22,651 nt of DNA, from contig CAADVS010000043.1 of NCBI GenBank assembly GCA_900752545.1, forward strand, positions 1 to 22,651, in the 5' to 3' direction. Shown in pieces: positions 1 to 7,346 of the stretch (the first letter of the stretch is position 1; the number at the start of each line of letters is the position of its first letter). The translations under genes were made by a program, and so were the position numbers. The DNA is from an uncultured Collinsella sp. (GTDB lineage: Bacteria > Actinomycetota > Coriobacteriia > Coriobacteriales > Coriobacteriaceae). A model generated the notes under the pieces. The model ran no database searches. It had not been told where the DNA came from and was given only the letters and a program-made list of their open reading frames with translations.

Positions 1-1
1 A

Positions 2-364
2 GGCGTCGGCTTCGCCGTCGGTTTTAAGCGCGCCCTGCTGGACCTGCAGGCCTTTGGCAGCGACATGGGTGCCGAGGAGGTCCCGTGCGTCTACGTCGCC
101 AATGCCGGCAAGGAGCTGCGTCAGAACGTCTTTACCATTACGCAGCAGCTTCGCGCCGCAGGGATTGTGACCGAGGCCGACTATCAGGGCCGTTCGCTCA
201 AGGCCCAGTTTAAGCAGGCCGATAAGGTAGGCGCCAAGCTCATCCTGGTCCTGGGCGGCGACGAGCTTGCCGCCGGCAAGGTCAAGGTGCGCGACATGCA
301 GAGCCATGACGAGGTTCTCGTCGATCTGGCCAACGTCGTCGAGGCGGTTCGCGAGCGTCTGTAG
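2..364 (+). CDS. hisS: Histidyl-tRNA synthetase, C-terminal part (5' end outside window)
   Basis: The reading frame is open from the window edge and ends at TAG 362-364, so only about the last 120 residues are present. The first residues read GVGFAVGFKRALLDL, matching class II motif 3 of HisRS. They are followed by the alpha/beta anticodon-binding domain, including VPCVYVANAGKE, an alternating helix/strand pattern and KLILVLGGDELAAGKVKVRD. The enzyme charges tRNA-His in the cytosol. HisZ-type paralogues normally lack this C-terminal domain, which favours true HisRS. One oddity is that motif 3 usually reads G-x-E-R and here reads G-F-K-R: Lys replaces Glu while the Arg is kept. ppc follows on the same strand after about 258 bases with its own promoter candidate, so co-transcription is not required. 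Identity is fairly secure from the domain; no statement is possible about the missing N-terminal half. Confidence 0.85.
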   Translation, partial: GVGFAVGFKRALLDLQAFGSDMGAEEVPCVYVANAGKELRQNVFTITQQLRAAGIVTEADYQGRSLKAQFKQADKVGAKLILVLGGDELAAGKVKVRDMQSHDEVLVDLANVVEAVRERL

Positions 365-518
365 CGCATGATTTTTGAGCTGCGGACCCGCTAACATGTC
401 CCGCTCGCGACGAGCTATTGTTACGGGGGTGTTTCGCATTTATGCGGAATGCCCTCGCTTGCATATGCTGCCCACCGAGAAATACGACCATTTGGGGCAA
501 AAACCCTTGCAATGCAGA

Positions 519-578
519 AAATACTTTTGTGTGGTAAAGCGCAATCAGTGTCGAAAGTATTTCTCAAGCGCCTATAAT
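519..578 (+). promoter_or_regulatory. Candidate ppc promoter with overlapping inverted repeat
   Basis: A perfect TATAAT lies at 573-578, about 45 bases before the ppc start. No good -35 box sits 16-18 bases upstream; the region is GTCGAA-like. A 9-bp perfect inverted repeat, AAATACTTT at 519-527 and AAAGTATTT at 554-562, brackets 26 bases, and its right arm covers the expected -35 region. This could mean an activator or repressor site. That role is inference from position only. Confidence 0.45.
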
Positions 579-622
579 GAATACCGCATGTTACGTGCAT
601 AGAAGGAGGAATGGGAGGAAAC

Positions 623-3436
623 GTGGCTGAGAACCTAAGCAACCAGTCTGTACCCGAAGCCGCGGCGCGCGTCGCTGCCGTGGTCAACCGCCTCGTTAAC
701 CGAATCGGCTCGAATGCCGAGTCCAGGGAGCGTCTCGCCGAGATCGAGATCCCCGAGGAGCTGCGCGATAATCTGGCGCTGTTCCTGCGCCTGGAACGTC
801 GTGTGCTTAGCGAGTATGATCCCGAGATCGCGGACCTGTTCGACAAGATTTTGACAGCCGAGATTGTGGTCAATGCTGGCAACCCCGGTAGCCGCGCTGC
901 CGACGAGTCCGTTGACGAACAGGGCGTGCCCACTGCCGACGAGCCCACCGCCGTGGCGTTTCGCGAAGTCGTCGATTTGATTGACAGCCTGCCGCTTGAT
1001 AAGCAGCAGGTCATCGTTCGCGCCTTTACGAGCTTCTTCCACTTGGCAAACCTGTCGGAGGAGAACTACCGTGTGGCGCAGCTGCGCGAGCGCGAGGCCG
1101 GCGCATCGACCGATACCGAGGTCGATCCCGCCAACGAACTCACCGTCGCCTATCACCAGTTGGTAAACGAGATGGGCGTCGAGGGTGCCAATGAGCTGCT
1201 CGGCAAGCTCGAGTTCCACCCTGTCTTTACCGCACATCCCACCGAGGCCCGTCGTAAGGCCGTCGAGGGCAAGATTCGCCGTATCTCCAACCTGCTGGAG
1301 GAGCGTCCGCGTTTGGGCGGCTCCGACCTGGTGGAGAACGAGCGCCATATGCTGCAGGAGATCGACGCCCTGGTGCGTACGAGCCCCATCGCGCTCAAGA
1401 AGCCCACGCCGGTCGAGGAAGCCGATACCATCATCGACATCTTCGATAACACGCTGTTCGACGTTATCCCCGTCATCTACCGTCGTTTTGACGACTGGGT
1501 GCTGGGCGACAAGGCCGGTACCGTGCCGCCGCTGTGCCCGGCGTTCTTCCATCCCGGCAGCTGGATCGGCTCCGACCGCGACGGCAACCCCAACGTCACC
1601 GCCAAGGTGAGCCGCGAAGTCGCCGCCAAGTACTTTACGCACATGGTGCTCAAGCTCGAGGACAAGTGCCGCCGCATCGGCCACAACCTCACGCTCGAGG
1701 CCACCTACAGCAAGCCTTCTGCCGAGCTCATTAACCTGTGGAACCATCAGGTCGAGATGAGCCCTCGTTACACGGCCCGCGCCGAGCTGATCTCCGAGCA
1801 CGAGCCGCATCGCGCCGTCATGCTCGTCATGGCCGACCGCCTGAACGCCACCGTGCGCCGCATCACCGACACCATGTACCACAGCGCCGACGAGTTCCTG
1901 GATGACCTGCGCGTCGTCCAGCGTTCGCTTGCTGCCTGCGGAGCCGTCCGTGCCGCCTACGGTCCGGTCCAAACCATCATCTGGCAGGTCGAGTCCTTCG
2001 GCTTCCATATGGTCGAGATGGAGTTCCGTCAGCACTCCGTGGTGCACGCCCGCGCCCTCAAGGATATCCACGAGAACGGTATCCATGGTGACCTGCAGCC
2101 CATGACGCGCGAGGTCATCGACACCTTCCGTGCCATCGGTTCCATCCAAAAGCGCTACGGCAAGAAGATGGCACACCGCTACATCATCTCGTTTACCAAG
2201 AGTGCCCAGCATGTGGCCGACGTCTTTGAGCTGGCCCACCTGTCCTTCGCACACGAGGAAGACGTTCCCGAGCTCGACGTGATCCCGCTGTTCGAGCAGC
2301 TCGAGGACCTCGAGGGCTGCGTTGACGTGCTCGACCAGATGCTTACGCTGCCCGTGGTGCAAAAGCGCCTTGCCCAGACCAACCGCCGCATGGAGGTCAT
2401 GCTGGGCTATTCCGACTCTTCCAAGGATGCCGGTCCTACCACGGCCATGCTCGCGCTGCACTCCGCGCAGGAGCGCATCGCCAAGTGGGCAGAGAAGAAC
2501 GATATCGACCTGGTGCTCATGCACGGTCGCGGCGGTGCCGTGGGCCGTGGCGGCGGCCCGGCCAACAAGGCCGTGCTGGCGCAGCCCAAGGGTTCGGTCA
2601 ACTGCTTCTTTAAGCTCACCGAGCAGGGCGAAGTCATCTTTGCCCGTTACGGCAACCGCACGCTGGCTCAGCGCCATGTTGAGTCCGTTGCCGCCGCAAC
2701 GCTTTTGCAGTCGGCCCCGAGTGTCGAGAAGACCAACACCGAGACCACGCAGAAGTTCTGGGATATGGCCGAGAAGCTCAACACTGCAAGCCACGAACGC
2801 TATCTGGACCTGCTGAACACCGAGGACTTTACACCGTGGTTCTCGACCGTGACGCCGCTGACCGAGGTCGGTCTGCTGCCGATCGGCTCGCGTCCCGCCA
2901 AGCGCGGTCTGGGCGCCAAGTCGCTCGATGACCTGCGTACCATCCCGTGGATCTTCAGCTGGAGCCAGGCGCGCATTAACCTGGCCGCTTGGTACGGTCT
3001 GGGCACCGCCTGCGAGCAGCTTGGCGATCTTGACCAGCTCAAGGCTGCCTACCAGGAGTGGCCGTTCTTCCGCACCTTTATCGACAACATCGAGATGTCG
3101 ATCGCCAAGACCGACCAGCGCATCGCCAAGATGTATCTGCACCTGGGCGACCGCCAGGATCTGTCCGAGAAGGTCTTTACCGAGATGCAGCTCACGCGTA
3201 AGTGGGTCCTTGCCATCGTCGGTGACGAGTGGCCGCTGCAGCGCCGTCGCGTGCTCGGCTGCGCCGTCCGTGTACGTAACCCCTACGTCGACGCCCTGTC
3301 CATCGCCCAGGTCCGCGCCCTTCGCGAGGTGCGTATGAACCAGGACGAGATGGCCGAGGAGAAGAAGGCCGAGTACATGAGCCTGATTCTTTCGACTGTG
3401 ACCGGCGTCTCGGCAGGACTGCAGAACACGGGGTAA
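623..3436 (+). CDS. ppc: Phosphoenolpyruvate carboxylase
   Basis: PEP carboxylase adds bicarbonate to phosphoenolpyruvate to give oxaloacetate, refilling the C4 pool in the cytosol. The protein is about 937 aa, close to bacterial PEPC. Diagnostic motifs are VFTAHPTEARRK (His near residue 205, the conserved catalytic His), GYSDSSKDAG, the glycine-rich loop HGRGGAVGRGGGP and the C-terminal signature ending in QNTG, where the terminal Gly is functionally important in the family. Two starts are possible in one frame. ATG at 611 touches the purine-rich AAGGAGGA (603-610), leaving no spacing. GTG at 623 has GGGAGG at 613-618 with a four-base spacer, so I prefer 623 (MAENLSNQ). Using 611 adds four residues. 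A palindromic element begins 22 bases after the stop and may end the transcript. Confidence 0.96.
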   Translation: MAENLSNQSVPEAAARVAAVVNRLVNRIGSNAESRERLAEIEIPEELRDNLALFLRLERRVLSEYDPEIADLFDKILTAEIVVNAGNPGSRAADESVDEQGVPTADEPTAVAFREVVDLIDSLPLDKQQVIVRAFTSFFHLANLSEENYRVAQLREREAGASTDTEVDPANELTVAYHQLVNEMGVEGANELLGKLEFHPVFTAHPTEARRKAVEGKIRRISNLLEERPRLGGSDLVENERHMLQEIDALVRTSPIALKKPTPVEEADTIIDIFDNTLFDVIPVIYRRFDDWVLGDKAGTVPPLCPAFFHPGSWIGSDRDGNPNVTAKVSREVAAKYFTHMVLKLEDKCRRIGHNLTLEATYSKPSAELINLWNHQVEMSPRYTARAELISEHEPHRAVMLVMADRLNATVRRITDTMYHSADEFLDDLRVVQRSLAACGAVRAAYGPVQTIIWQVESFGFHMVEMEFRQHSVVHARALKDIHENGIHGDLQPMTREVIDTFRAIGSIQKRYGKKMAHRYIISFTKSAQHVADVFELAHLSFAHEEDVPELDVIPLFEQLEDLEGCVDVLDQMLTLPVVQKRLAQTNRRMEVMLGYSDSSKDAGPTTAMLALHSAQERIAKWAEKNDIDLVLMHGRGGAVGRGGGPANKAVLAQPKGSVNCFFKLTEQGEVIFARYGNRTLAQRHVESVAAATLLQSAPSVEKTNTETTQKFWDMAEKLNTASHERYLDLLNTEDFTPWFSTVTPLTEVGLLPIGSRPAKRGLGAKSLDDLRTIPWIFSWSQARINLAAWYGLGTACEQLGDLDQLKAAYQEWPFFRTFIDNIEMSIAKTDQRIAKMYLHLGDRQDLSEKVFTEMQLTRKWVLAIVGDEWPLQRRRVLGCAVRVRNPYVDALSIAQVRALREVRMNQDEMAEEKKAEYMSLILSTVTGVSAGLQNTG

Positions 3437-3457
3437 TCGATAGCCCTGTAGTCGTCC

Positions 3458-3584
3458 GGGCCCGCCATTAGTTTACTTTTAGGCACGTCCTCGGACATGC
3501 AAGAAGCCCTCGCTGCGCACTTCGTGCGGCGAGGGCTTCTTGCGTCCTGCGGAGTGTGCCTAAAAGTAAACTGATGGCGGACCC
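3458..3584. repeat. Palindromic repeat element, copy A
   Basis: This is a 127-bp near-perfect palindrome. The outer arms are 29 bp each (3458-3486 and 3556-3584, two non-identical pairs, one of them G-T). Next comes a spacer GTCCTCGGACAT (3487-3498), itself a small hairpin. A 14-bp perfect inner stem follows (3499-3512 with 3530-3543), then an apex CGCACTTCGTGCG. Copy B at 6509-6633 has the same architecture and an identical apex and spacer but different stem sequences. It lies 22 bases after ppc. The U-run after the inner stem is poor (CTTCTTG), so terminator strength is uncertain. It may be a REP- or MITE-like repeat or a structured RNA. Confidence 0.8.
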
Positions 3585-3846
3585 TGCGATGTCCGGTCTT
3601 CGGCGGATTACTGGCTGGGAAAAAGATGGTGCGCTTCGCGCGTTTGGAAAGGGCTTCGTGCTGCGGAATGCATTCAGAGGGAAACCCGTCGGGTCCCTTC
3701 GTCCTCGGTCTTCAGGGATTAAAGCTGATGAAAATAAAGTGCGCTTCGCGCCTAATGTGGAGTGCGGTGAGGGCTTCTTGCGTCCTGCGGAGTGTGCCTA
3801 AAAGTAAACTAATGGCGGGCCCTGCGATGTCCGGTCTTCGGCGGAT
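3525..3846. repeat. 84-bp direct repeat pair flanking decayed palindromic-element pieces
   Basis: The right half of copy A, 3525-3608, recurs at 3763-3846 with three mismatches (offset 238). Between the copies lie fragments resembling the same element: GTGCGCTTCGCGC occurs twice (about 3629 and 3739), CTGCGGAATGCATTC near 3661 resembles the right spacer of copy B, and CGTCCTCGGTC near 3700 resembles the left spacer. The second right arm, 3794-3822, is a perfect 29-bp complement of the left arm 3458-3486, better than the nearer arm. This looks like repeated insertion or partial duplication followed by decay. Confidence 0.7.
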
Positions 3847-4154
3847 CAGCTGCTGGGGGAGGGTGGTGCCTGGGGCGACGTGCAAAAAACGGAGTTTTCA
3901 GCAGCAAAAGATTGATGCATAAGGCCATAGCCGGCTTTCGCTGCCTTTGTTGATGCCTTTGCACGCTAATTGGGGCCTTGGCGATGCCCGTATATGGCTG
4001 GTTTCTCGCCGCATGCTATCCAGATGGGACGAGTCATGAGGACTATCTACCTTTTGAAAGACTTTTGACACCAAAATCTTATCCCGCGATGCTGAATACT
4101 CGCAAAAATGCACGCTCCGGAGGGTACCACCCTGTTACGGCTAGAAATCCATGC
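3847..4154. other. Gene-free stretch upstream of larA
   Basis: No convincing gene was found in these roughly 300 bases. The only open frame of note, 3978-4172 on the + strand (64 codons), has no plausible ribosome binding site and does not resemble a known family. The sequence is more AT-rich than the flanking genes. A small hairpin AGGGT-ACC-ACCCT lies near 4118-4130. This could be the distal part of the larA regulatory region or remnant DNA. Confidence 0.4.
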
Positions 4155-4195
4155 GCCATTTTATGCAATTAATTAACGCATTTATGCAAAATGGC
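4155..4195. promoter_or_regulatory. 41-bp palindrome upstream of larA, candidate operator
   Basis: GCCATTTT (4155-4162) and AAAATGGC (4188-4195) are perfect complements enclosing a very AT-rich core with ATGCA and CGCATTTATGC. The core motif CGCATTTATGC (4177-4187) also occurs upstream of ppc at 435-445. The size and symmetry suit a dimeric regulator site or a promoter-overlapping operator. No regulator can be named from the sequence. Confidence 0.45.
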
Positions 4196-4247
4196 TTACG
4201 TGCGTACGTCTCGGGCTAGATGTTTGCCTCGGCGCTGCGTAAATCAT

Positions 4248-4308
4248 CCTGTCTATAGTGTCTTTGACAGGCGGTCGCGGTCCCGTTTGGGGTCGCGGCC
4301 GTTTTGTT
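4248..4308 (+). terminator. Hairpin plus intrinsic terminator in the larA leader region
   Basis: A 6-bp hairpin CCTGTC/GACAGG (4248-4253 with 4266-4271) is followed directly by a 14-bp stem with several G-U pairs (4271-4284 with 4289-4302, loop GTTT) and a run TTTTGTT. No gene precedes it on the + strand for over 800 bases. It therefore either ends an unseen small RNA or acts as an attenuator about 120 bases before the larA start. Confidence 0.6.
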
Positions 4309-4428
4309 ATGGGGCAAATATGAACGTTGTGTTAATGAGTCGGTGGACGGTGGTGTTTTTCGGTGAGCGGCGTATCCTTCCAACGGTTTATCTAGTGTGT
4401 CAGTTGAAAAGGAAGAGGGCGCTCGTCA

Positions 4429-5706
4429 TTGTTTGAATGTGAACTGCCGTTTGACCACAAGACGTTGCATCTGGAGCTCGAGGATAAGAACTTCGCGGGT
4501 GTGATGGAAGGTCATCAAAACGAGTTTAAGACCACGAAATCGCAGGAAGAGCTGGTAGAGGAGTCGCTTGCCAATCCTTATGGCTCGCCTTCGCTCGAGG
4601 AGCTTTGTGCTGGCAAGAAGGATATCGTCATCATTAGCTCCGATCATACGCGTCCCGTTCCCTCGCGTGTGACGATGCCTATTCTGCTGCATCACATCCA
4701 TTCTGCTGCGCCCGAGGCTCGCGTGCGTATTCTGGTTGCTACGGGTATGCATCGTCCGTCGACGCACGAGGAGCTCGTCAACAAGTACGGCGAGGAGATC
4801 GTTGCCAACGAGGAAATCGTTATGCACGTCGCGACCGATGACAGCATGATGAAAAAGATCGGCACCCTGCCTTCTGGCGGCGAGTGCATCATCAACAAGA
4901 TTGCTGCCGATTGCGATCTGCTGCTTGCCGAGGGCTTTATTGAGCCGCACTTCTTTGCCGGTTTCTCTGGTAGCCGCAAGTCCGTCCTGCCTGGTATCGC
5001 CAGCTACAAGACCATCATGTACAACCACAACGGTCAGTTTGTGAACGATTCCCACTCGCGTGCCGGCAACCTGTGCCACAACCACGTGAGCGAGGACATG
5101 TTTGCTGCTGCCGAGATGGCTCACCTTGCCTTTGTGCTCAACGTGGTGCTCAACGGCAAGCACGAGGTCATCGGCTCCTTTGCCGGCGACATCCACAAGG
5201 CGCACGAGGCTGGCTGCGAGTTCGTGAAGAGCCTTGCCGGCGTTGAGCCCGTCGAGTGCGAGATTGCCATTACCACCAACGGCGGCTACCCGCTCGACCA
5301 GAACATCTATCAGGCCGTGAAGGGCATGTGCTCTGCCGAGGCTACGCTTCCCGAGGGCGGCGTGATCATCGATGTCGCCGGTTGTGCCGACGGTCACGGT
5401 GGCGAGGGCTTCTATCACAACATCGCCGACAATGATCCGGCAGAGTTTGAGCGCGCCTGCATCGACCGTCCTAAGGACGAGACCCTGCCCGACCAGTGGA
5501 CGAGCCAGATCTTTGCCCGCATCCTGGCGCATCACCCTGTGATCATGGTTACCGACCTGTGCGATCACCAGATGATCAAGGATATGCACATGACGCCGGT
5601 TAACACCCTCGATGAGGCGCTCAAGCTCGCCTTTGAGATGAAGGGTGCCGATGCCAAGGTGGCCGTCATTCCCGATGGCCTGGGCGTTGTCGTCGCACAG
5701 CACTAG
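4429..5706 (+). CDS. larA: LarA-type nickel-pincer hydroxyacid racemase (lactate racemase family)
   Basis: LarA racemises 2-hydroxyacids, classically D- and L-lactate, by hydride transfer to the nickel-pincer nucleotide covalently held on a lysine. The protein is 425 aa. Every active-site residue known from Lactiplantibacillus plantarum LarA sits at the same number: Asp72 and Arg75 in SDHTRP, His108 in ATGMHRP, His174 in EPHFFAGFSG, Lys184 in GSRKSVLPG, and His200 in IMYNH. That exact register supports the TTG start at 4429, which has the purine stretch AAGGAAGAGGG about ten bases upstream. LarA homologues act on several short hydroxyacids, so lactate is likely but not proven. A MIP channel gene follows 49 bases downstream, and larB/larC lie on the opposite strand. 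A palindrome and an intrinsic terminator upstream suggest regulated expression. Confidence 0.93.
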   Translation: MFECELPFDHKTLHLELEDKNFAGVMEGHQNEFKTTKSQEELVEESLANPYGSPSLEELCAGKKDIVIISSDHTRPVPSRVTMPILLHHIHSAAPEARVRILVATGMHRPSTHEELVNKYGEEIVANEEIVMHVATDDSMMKKIGTLPSGGECIINKIAADCDLLLAEGFIEPHFFAGFSGSRKSVLPGIASYKTIMYNHNGQFVNDSHSRAGNLCHNHVSEDMFAAAEMAHLAFVLNVVLNGKHEVIGSFAGDIHKAHEAGCEFVKSLAGVEPVECEIAITTNGGYPLDQNIYQAVKGMCSAEATLPEGGVIIDVAGCADGHGGEGFYHNIADNDPAEFERACIDRPKDETLPDQWTSQIFARILAHHPVIMVTDLCDHQMIKDMHMTPVNTLDEALKLAFEMKGADAKVAVIPDGLGVVVAQH

Positions 5707-5715
5707 TACGCGGCC

Positions 5716-5730
5716 TAAACGAATCGTTTA
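5716..5730. promoter_or_regulatory. Small palindrome between larA and the channel gene
   Basis: TAAACGA-A-TCGTTTA is a perfect 7-1-7 inverted repeat in the 49-bp gap, ending 25 bases before the channel ATG. It could be an operator. It is too short and AT-rich to be a strong terminator. Confidence 0.3.
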
Positions 5731-5755
5731 TAACCGACAAGAAAGATAAGGTTTT

Positions 5756-6487
5756 ATGCTTACCAAACTCCTCTGCGAATTCGGCGCAACGGCCCTCATG
5801 ATCATCTTTGGCGTGGGCGTGCACTGCGATACCGTGCTTAAGGGCACCAAGTATCAGGGCTCCGGCCACATGTTTGCCATCACCACCTGGTCTTTTGGCA
5901 TCTCGGTCGCCTTGTTTATCTTTGGCGGCGCCGTGTGCATGAACCCCGCCATGGTGCTTGCCCAGTGCATCGTGGGCCTGGTGCCGTGGAGCAGCTGCAT
6001 CCCCTTCATGATTGCCGATATGCTCGGCGGCTTTGTGGGCGCCGTGATCGCGTGGTTGATGTATGCCGATGAGTTCAAGGCTTCCGACGGCGTCGTCGAC
6101 CCTATTGCCCAGCGCAACATCTTCTCGACCAACCCCACCACCGAGGGCACCAACTATGCCCGCAACTTCTTCTGCGAGGCTATCTGCACCTTTGTGTTCA
6201 TCAGCGCCATCCTGGCTACCGCTAGCCGTGCCGGCGAGAACGTTTTGATGCTCGCTATCTGCGTCGGTCTGATCGTTTGGGCTGTTGGCATGGGCATGGG
6301 CGGCATCACCGGCTTCGCCATGAACCAGGCTCGTGACCTTGGTCCTCGCATGGCCTATCAGGTGCTGCCGATTAAGAACAAGGCTGACAACAACTGGAAG
6401 TACGGCCTGCTCGTTCCTGGCATCGCTCCGTTTGTCGGTGCCGCTCTGGCCGCGCTGTTTGTGCACGGTTTCTTGGGCATGTTCTAG
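5756..6487 (+). CDS. larD: MIP-family aquaglyceroporin, LarD-like (lactate/glycerol channel)
   Basis: This is a 243-aa integral membrane channel of the major intrinsic protein family with six hydrophobic spans and two half-helix loops. The first pore motif is present in GGAVCMNPAMVLA (Asn63-Pro64-Ala65). The second reads GFAMNQARDLGPR, with Gln191 where the canonical NPA has Pro; Asn190 and the selectivity-filter Arg193 are kept, as in glycerol-type channels. In L. plantarum the lar operon encodes a lactic-acid channel, LarD, and adjacency to larA (49-bp gap, same strand) supports that role here. Glycerol or water transport cannot be excluded. The ATG at 5756 has a modest AAGG four bases upstream. 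The gene ends 21 bases before palindromic element copy B, which has terminator features. Confidence 0.85.
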   Translation: MLTKLLCEFGATALMIIFGVGVHCDTVLKGTKYQGSGHMFAITTWSFGISVALFIFGGAVCMNPAMVLAQCIVGLVPWSSCIPFMIADMLGGFVGAVIAWLMYADEFKASDGVVDPIAQRNIFSTNPTTEGTNYARNFFCEAICTFVFISAILATASRAGENVLMLAICVGLIVWAVGMGMGGITGFAMNQARDLGPRMAYQVLPIKNKADNNWKYGLLVPGIAPFVGAALAALFVHGFLGMF

Positions 6488-6508
6488 TCTGAGGCTACAT
6501 AGTTGTCC

Positions 6509-6633
6509 GCTGGCCGCATGGGGTAACTTCTCAGCGCGTCCTCGGACATGCAAAAAGGCTCGCTGCGCACTTCGTGCGGCGAGCCTTTTTGCGTCCTGCG
6601 GAATGCGCTGGGAAGTTACCCCATGCGGCCAGC
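6509..6633. repeat. Palindromic repeat element, copy B
   Basis: This is a 125-bp palindrome built like copy A (3458-3584). It has 29-bp outer arms (6509-6537 and 6605-6633, one G-T pair), the identical left spacer, and an inner stem of 13 bp (6550-6562 with 6580-6592). The apex shares 25 identical bases with copy A. The outer arms match copy A at only about half of positions, yet each copy is self-complementary. It sits between the convergent larD and tetR genes. Confidence 0.8.
6550..6592. terminator. Bidirectional intrinsic terminator within palindromic copy B
   Basis: The inner stem of copy B is GC-rich near the apex (GGCTCG/CGAGCC) and is flanked by AAAAA on the left and TTTTT on the right, so both strands give a stem followed by a U-run. 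It is well placed to end both the larA-larD transcript and the convergent larB-larC-tetR transcript. Confidence 0.7.
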
Positions 6634-6804
6634 TGCGGGGTCTTTGTTGCGTTCGTACAAGCAACCCAACATATATATCTGAATTTGGATGGGAGGGGCT
6701 TGTTGCTGGTAGGGGCGTTGGGCTGCTGTCGACACTTTGGGATGGATTGTGCTTTGGGTTCGGGTCTTTGAGATGAGGGCGGAACTTTGGGATAAGGGGT
6801 TTAC
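6634..6804. other. Non-coding stretch between palindromic copy B and tetR
   Basis: No gene is supported here. The sequence is G/T-rich and repeats ACTTTGGGAT (near 6732 and 6784). It lies beyond the convergent terminator and may be decayed repeat sequence. Confidence 0.3.
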
Positions 6805-7344
6805 TTAGTTGAAGAGGGGCTTTATGGCTGATAAGTAGTCTTTGGCTACGTCGGCTTTGTCTGCTTGGAAGTTGTGCCAGGCCCACCATTGGACGGTGGC
6901 TACGAAGCTTGAGGCTATGTGGTGTAGTAAGAAGCTGCGGTCCATGGTGGCGGCGGGGCCTGCGGGGTCGACGGGGACGGTTTCGGCTGCGCGCGACATG
7001 ATGGTCTTGCGGAGGCAGTCGGCGAAGACGCGGGATCCGGCGCCGGCTACGAGGGCTCGAACGCCTTGGCGGCGCTCCCAGAGGTTGTTGAGGATATGCT
7101 CGACTTGCACGAGTGGGTCGTCGAGCGGCGTGCCATCGTCGTCGAGGGCGTGGGTGCAGATGTCGCTCACGAGCTCGGACAGTAGGTCGTCTTTGCTCTT
7201 AAAGAGGCCGTAGAATGTCGCGCGGCCTACGTGAGCGCGCGCGATGATGTCGCCGACGGTAATCTTGCCGTAGTCCTCTTCGCCTAGCAGCTCGGAGAAC
7301 GCCGCAACGATGGCAGCGCGACTTTTTTCTTTGCGGGCATCCAT
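6805..7344 (-). CDS. TetR-family transcriptional regulator
   Basis: This 179-aa protein has an N-terminal TetR helix-turn-helix. After MDARKEKSRAAIVAAFSELL comes ITVGDIIARAHVGRATFYGLF, the typical TetR recognition segment, followed by an alpha-helical ligand-binding half that is not conserved enough to name an effector. I place the start at ATG 7342-7344. The frame stays open upstream to 7557 but that part overlaps larC and is not TetR-like. The start lies two bases after the larC stop, so translation is probably coupled and the protein is likely co-expressed with larB and larC. A perfect inverted repeat at the larB promoter (9102-9135) is the obvious candidate operator. Autoregulation of the operon is inference. 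Confidence 0.85.
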   Translation of the reverse strand: MDARKEKSRAAIVAAFSELLGEEDYGKITVGDIIARAHVGRATFYGLFKSKDDLLSELVSDICTHALDDDGTPLDDPLVQVEHILNNLWERRQGVRALVAGAGSRVFADCLRKTIMSRAAETVPVDPAGPAATMDRSFLLHHIASSFVATVQWWAWHNFQADKADVAKDYLSAIKPLFN

Positions 7345-7346
7345 GG

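Noticed and set aside
3978..4172. 64-codon open frame upstream of larA
   Set aside because: No ribosome site, no recognisable domain, and it overlaps the 41-bp palindrome.
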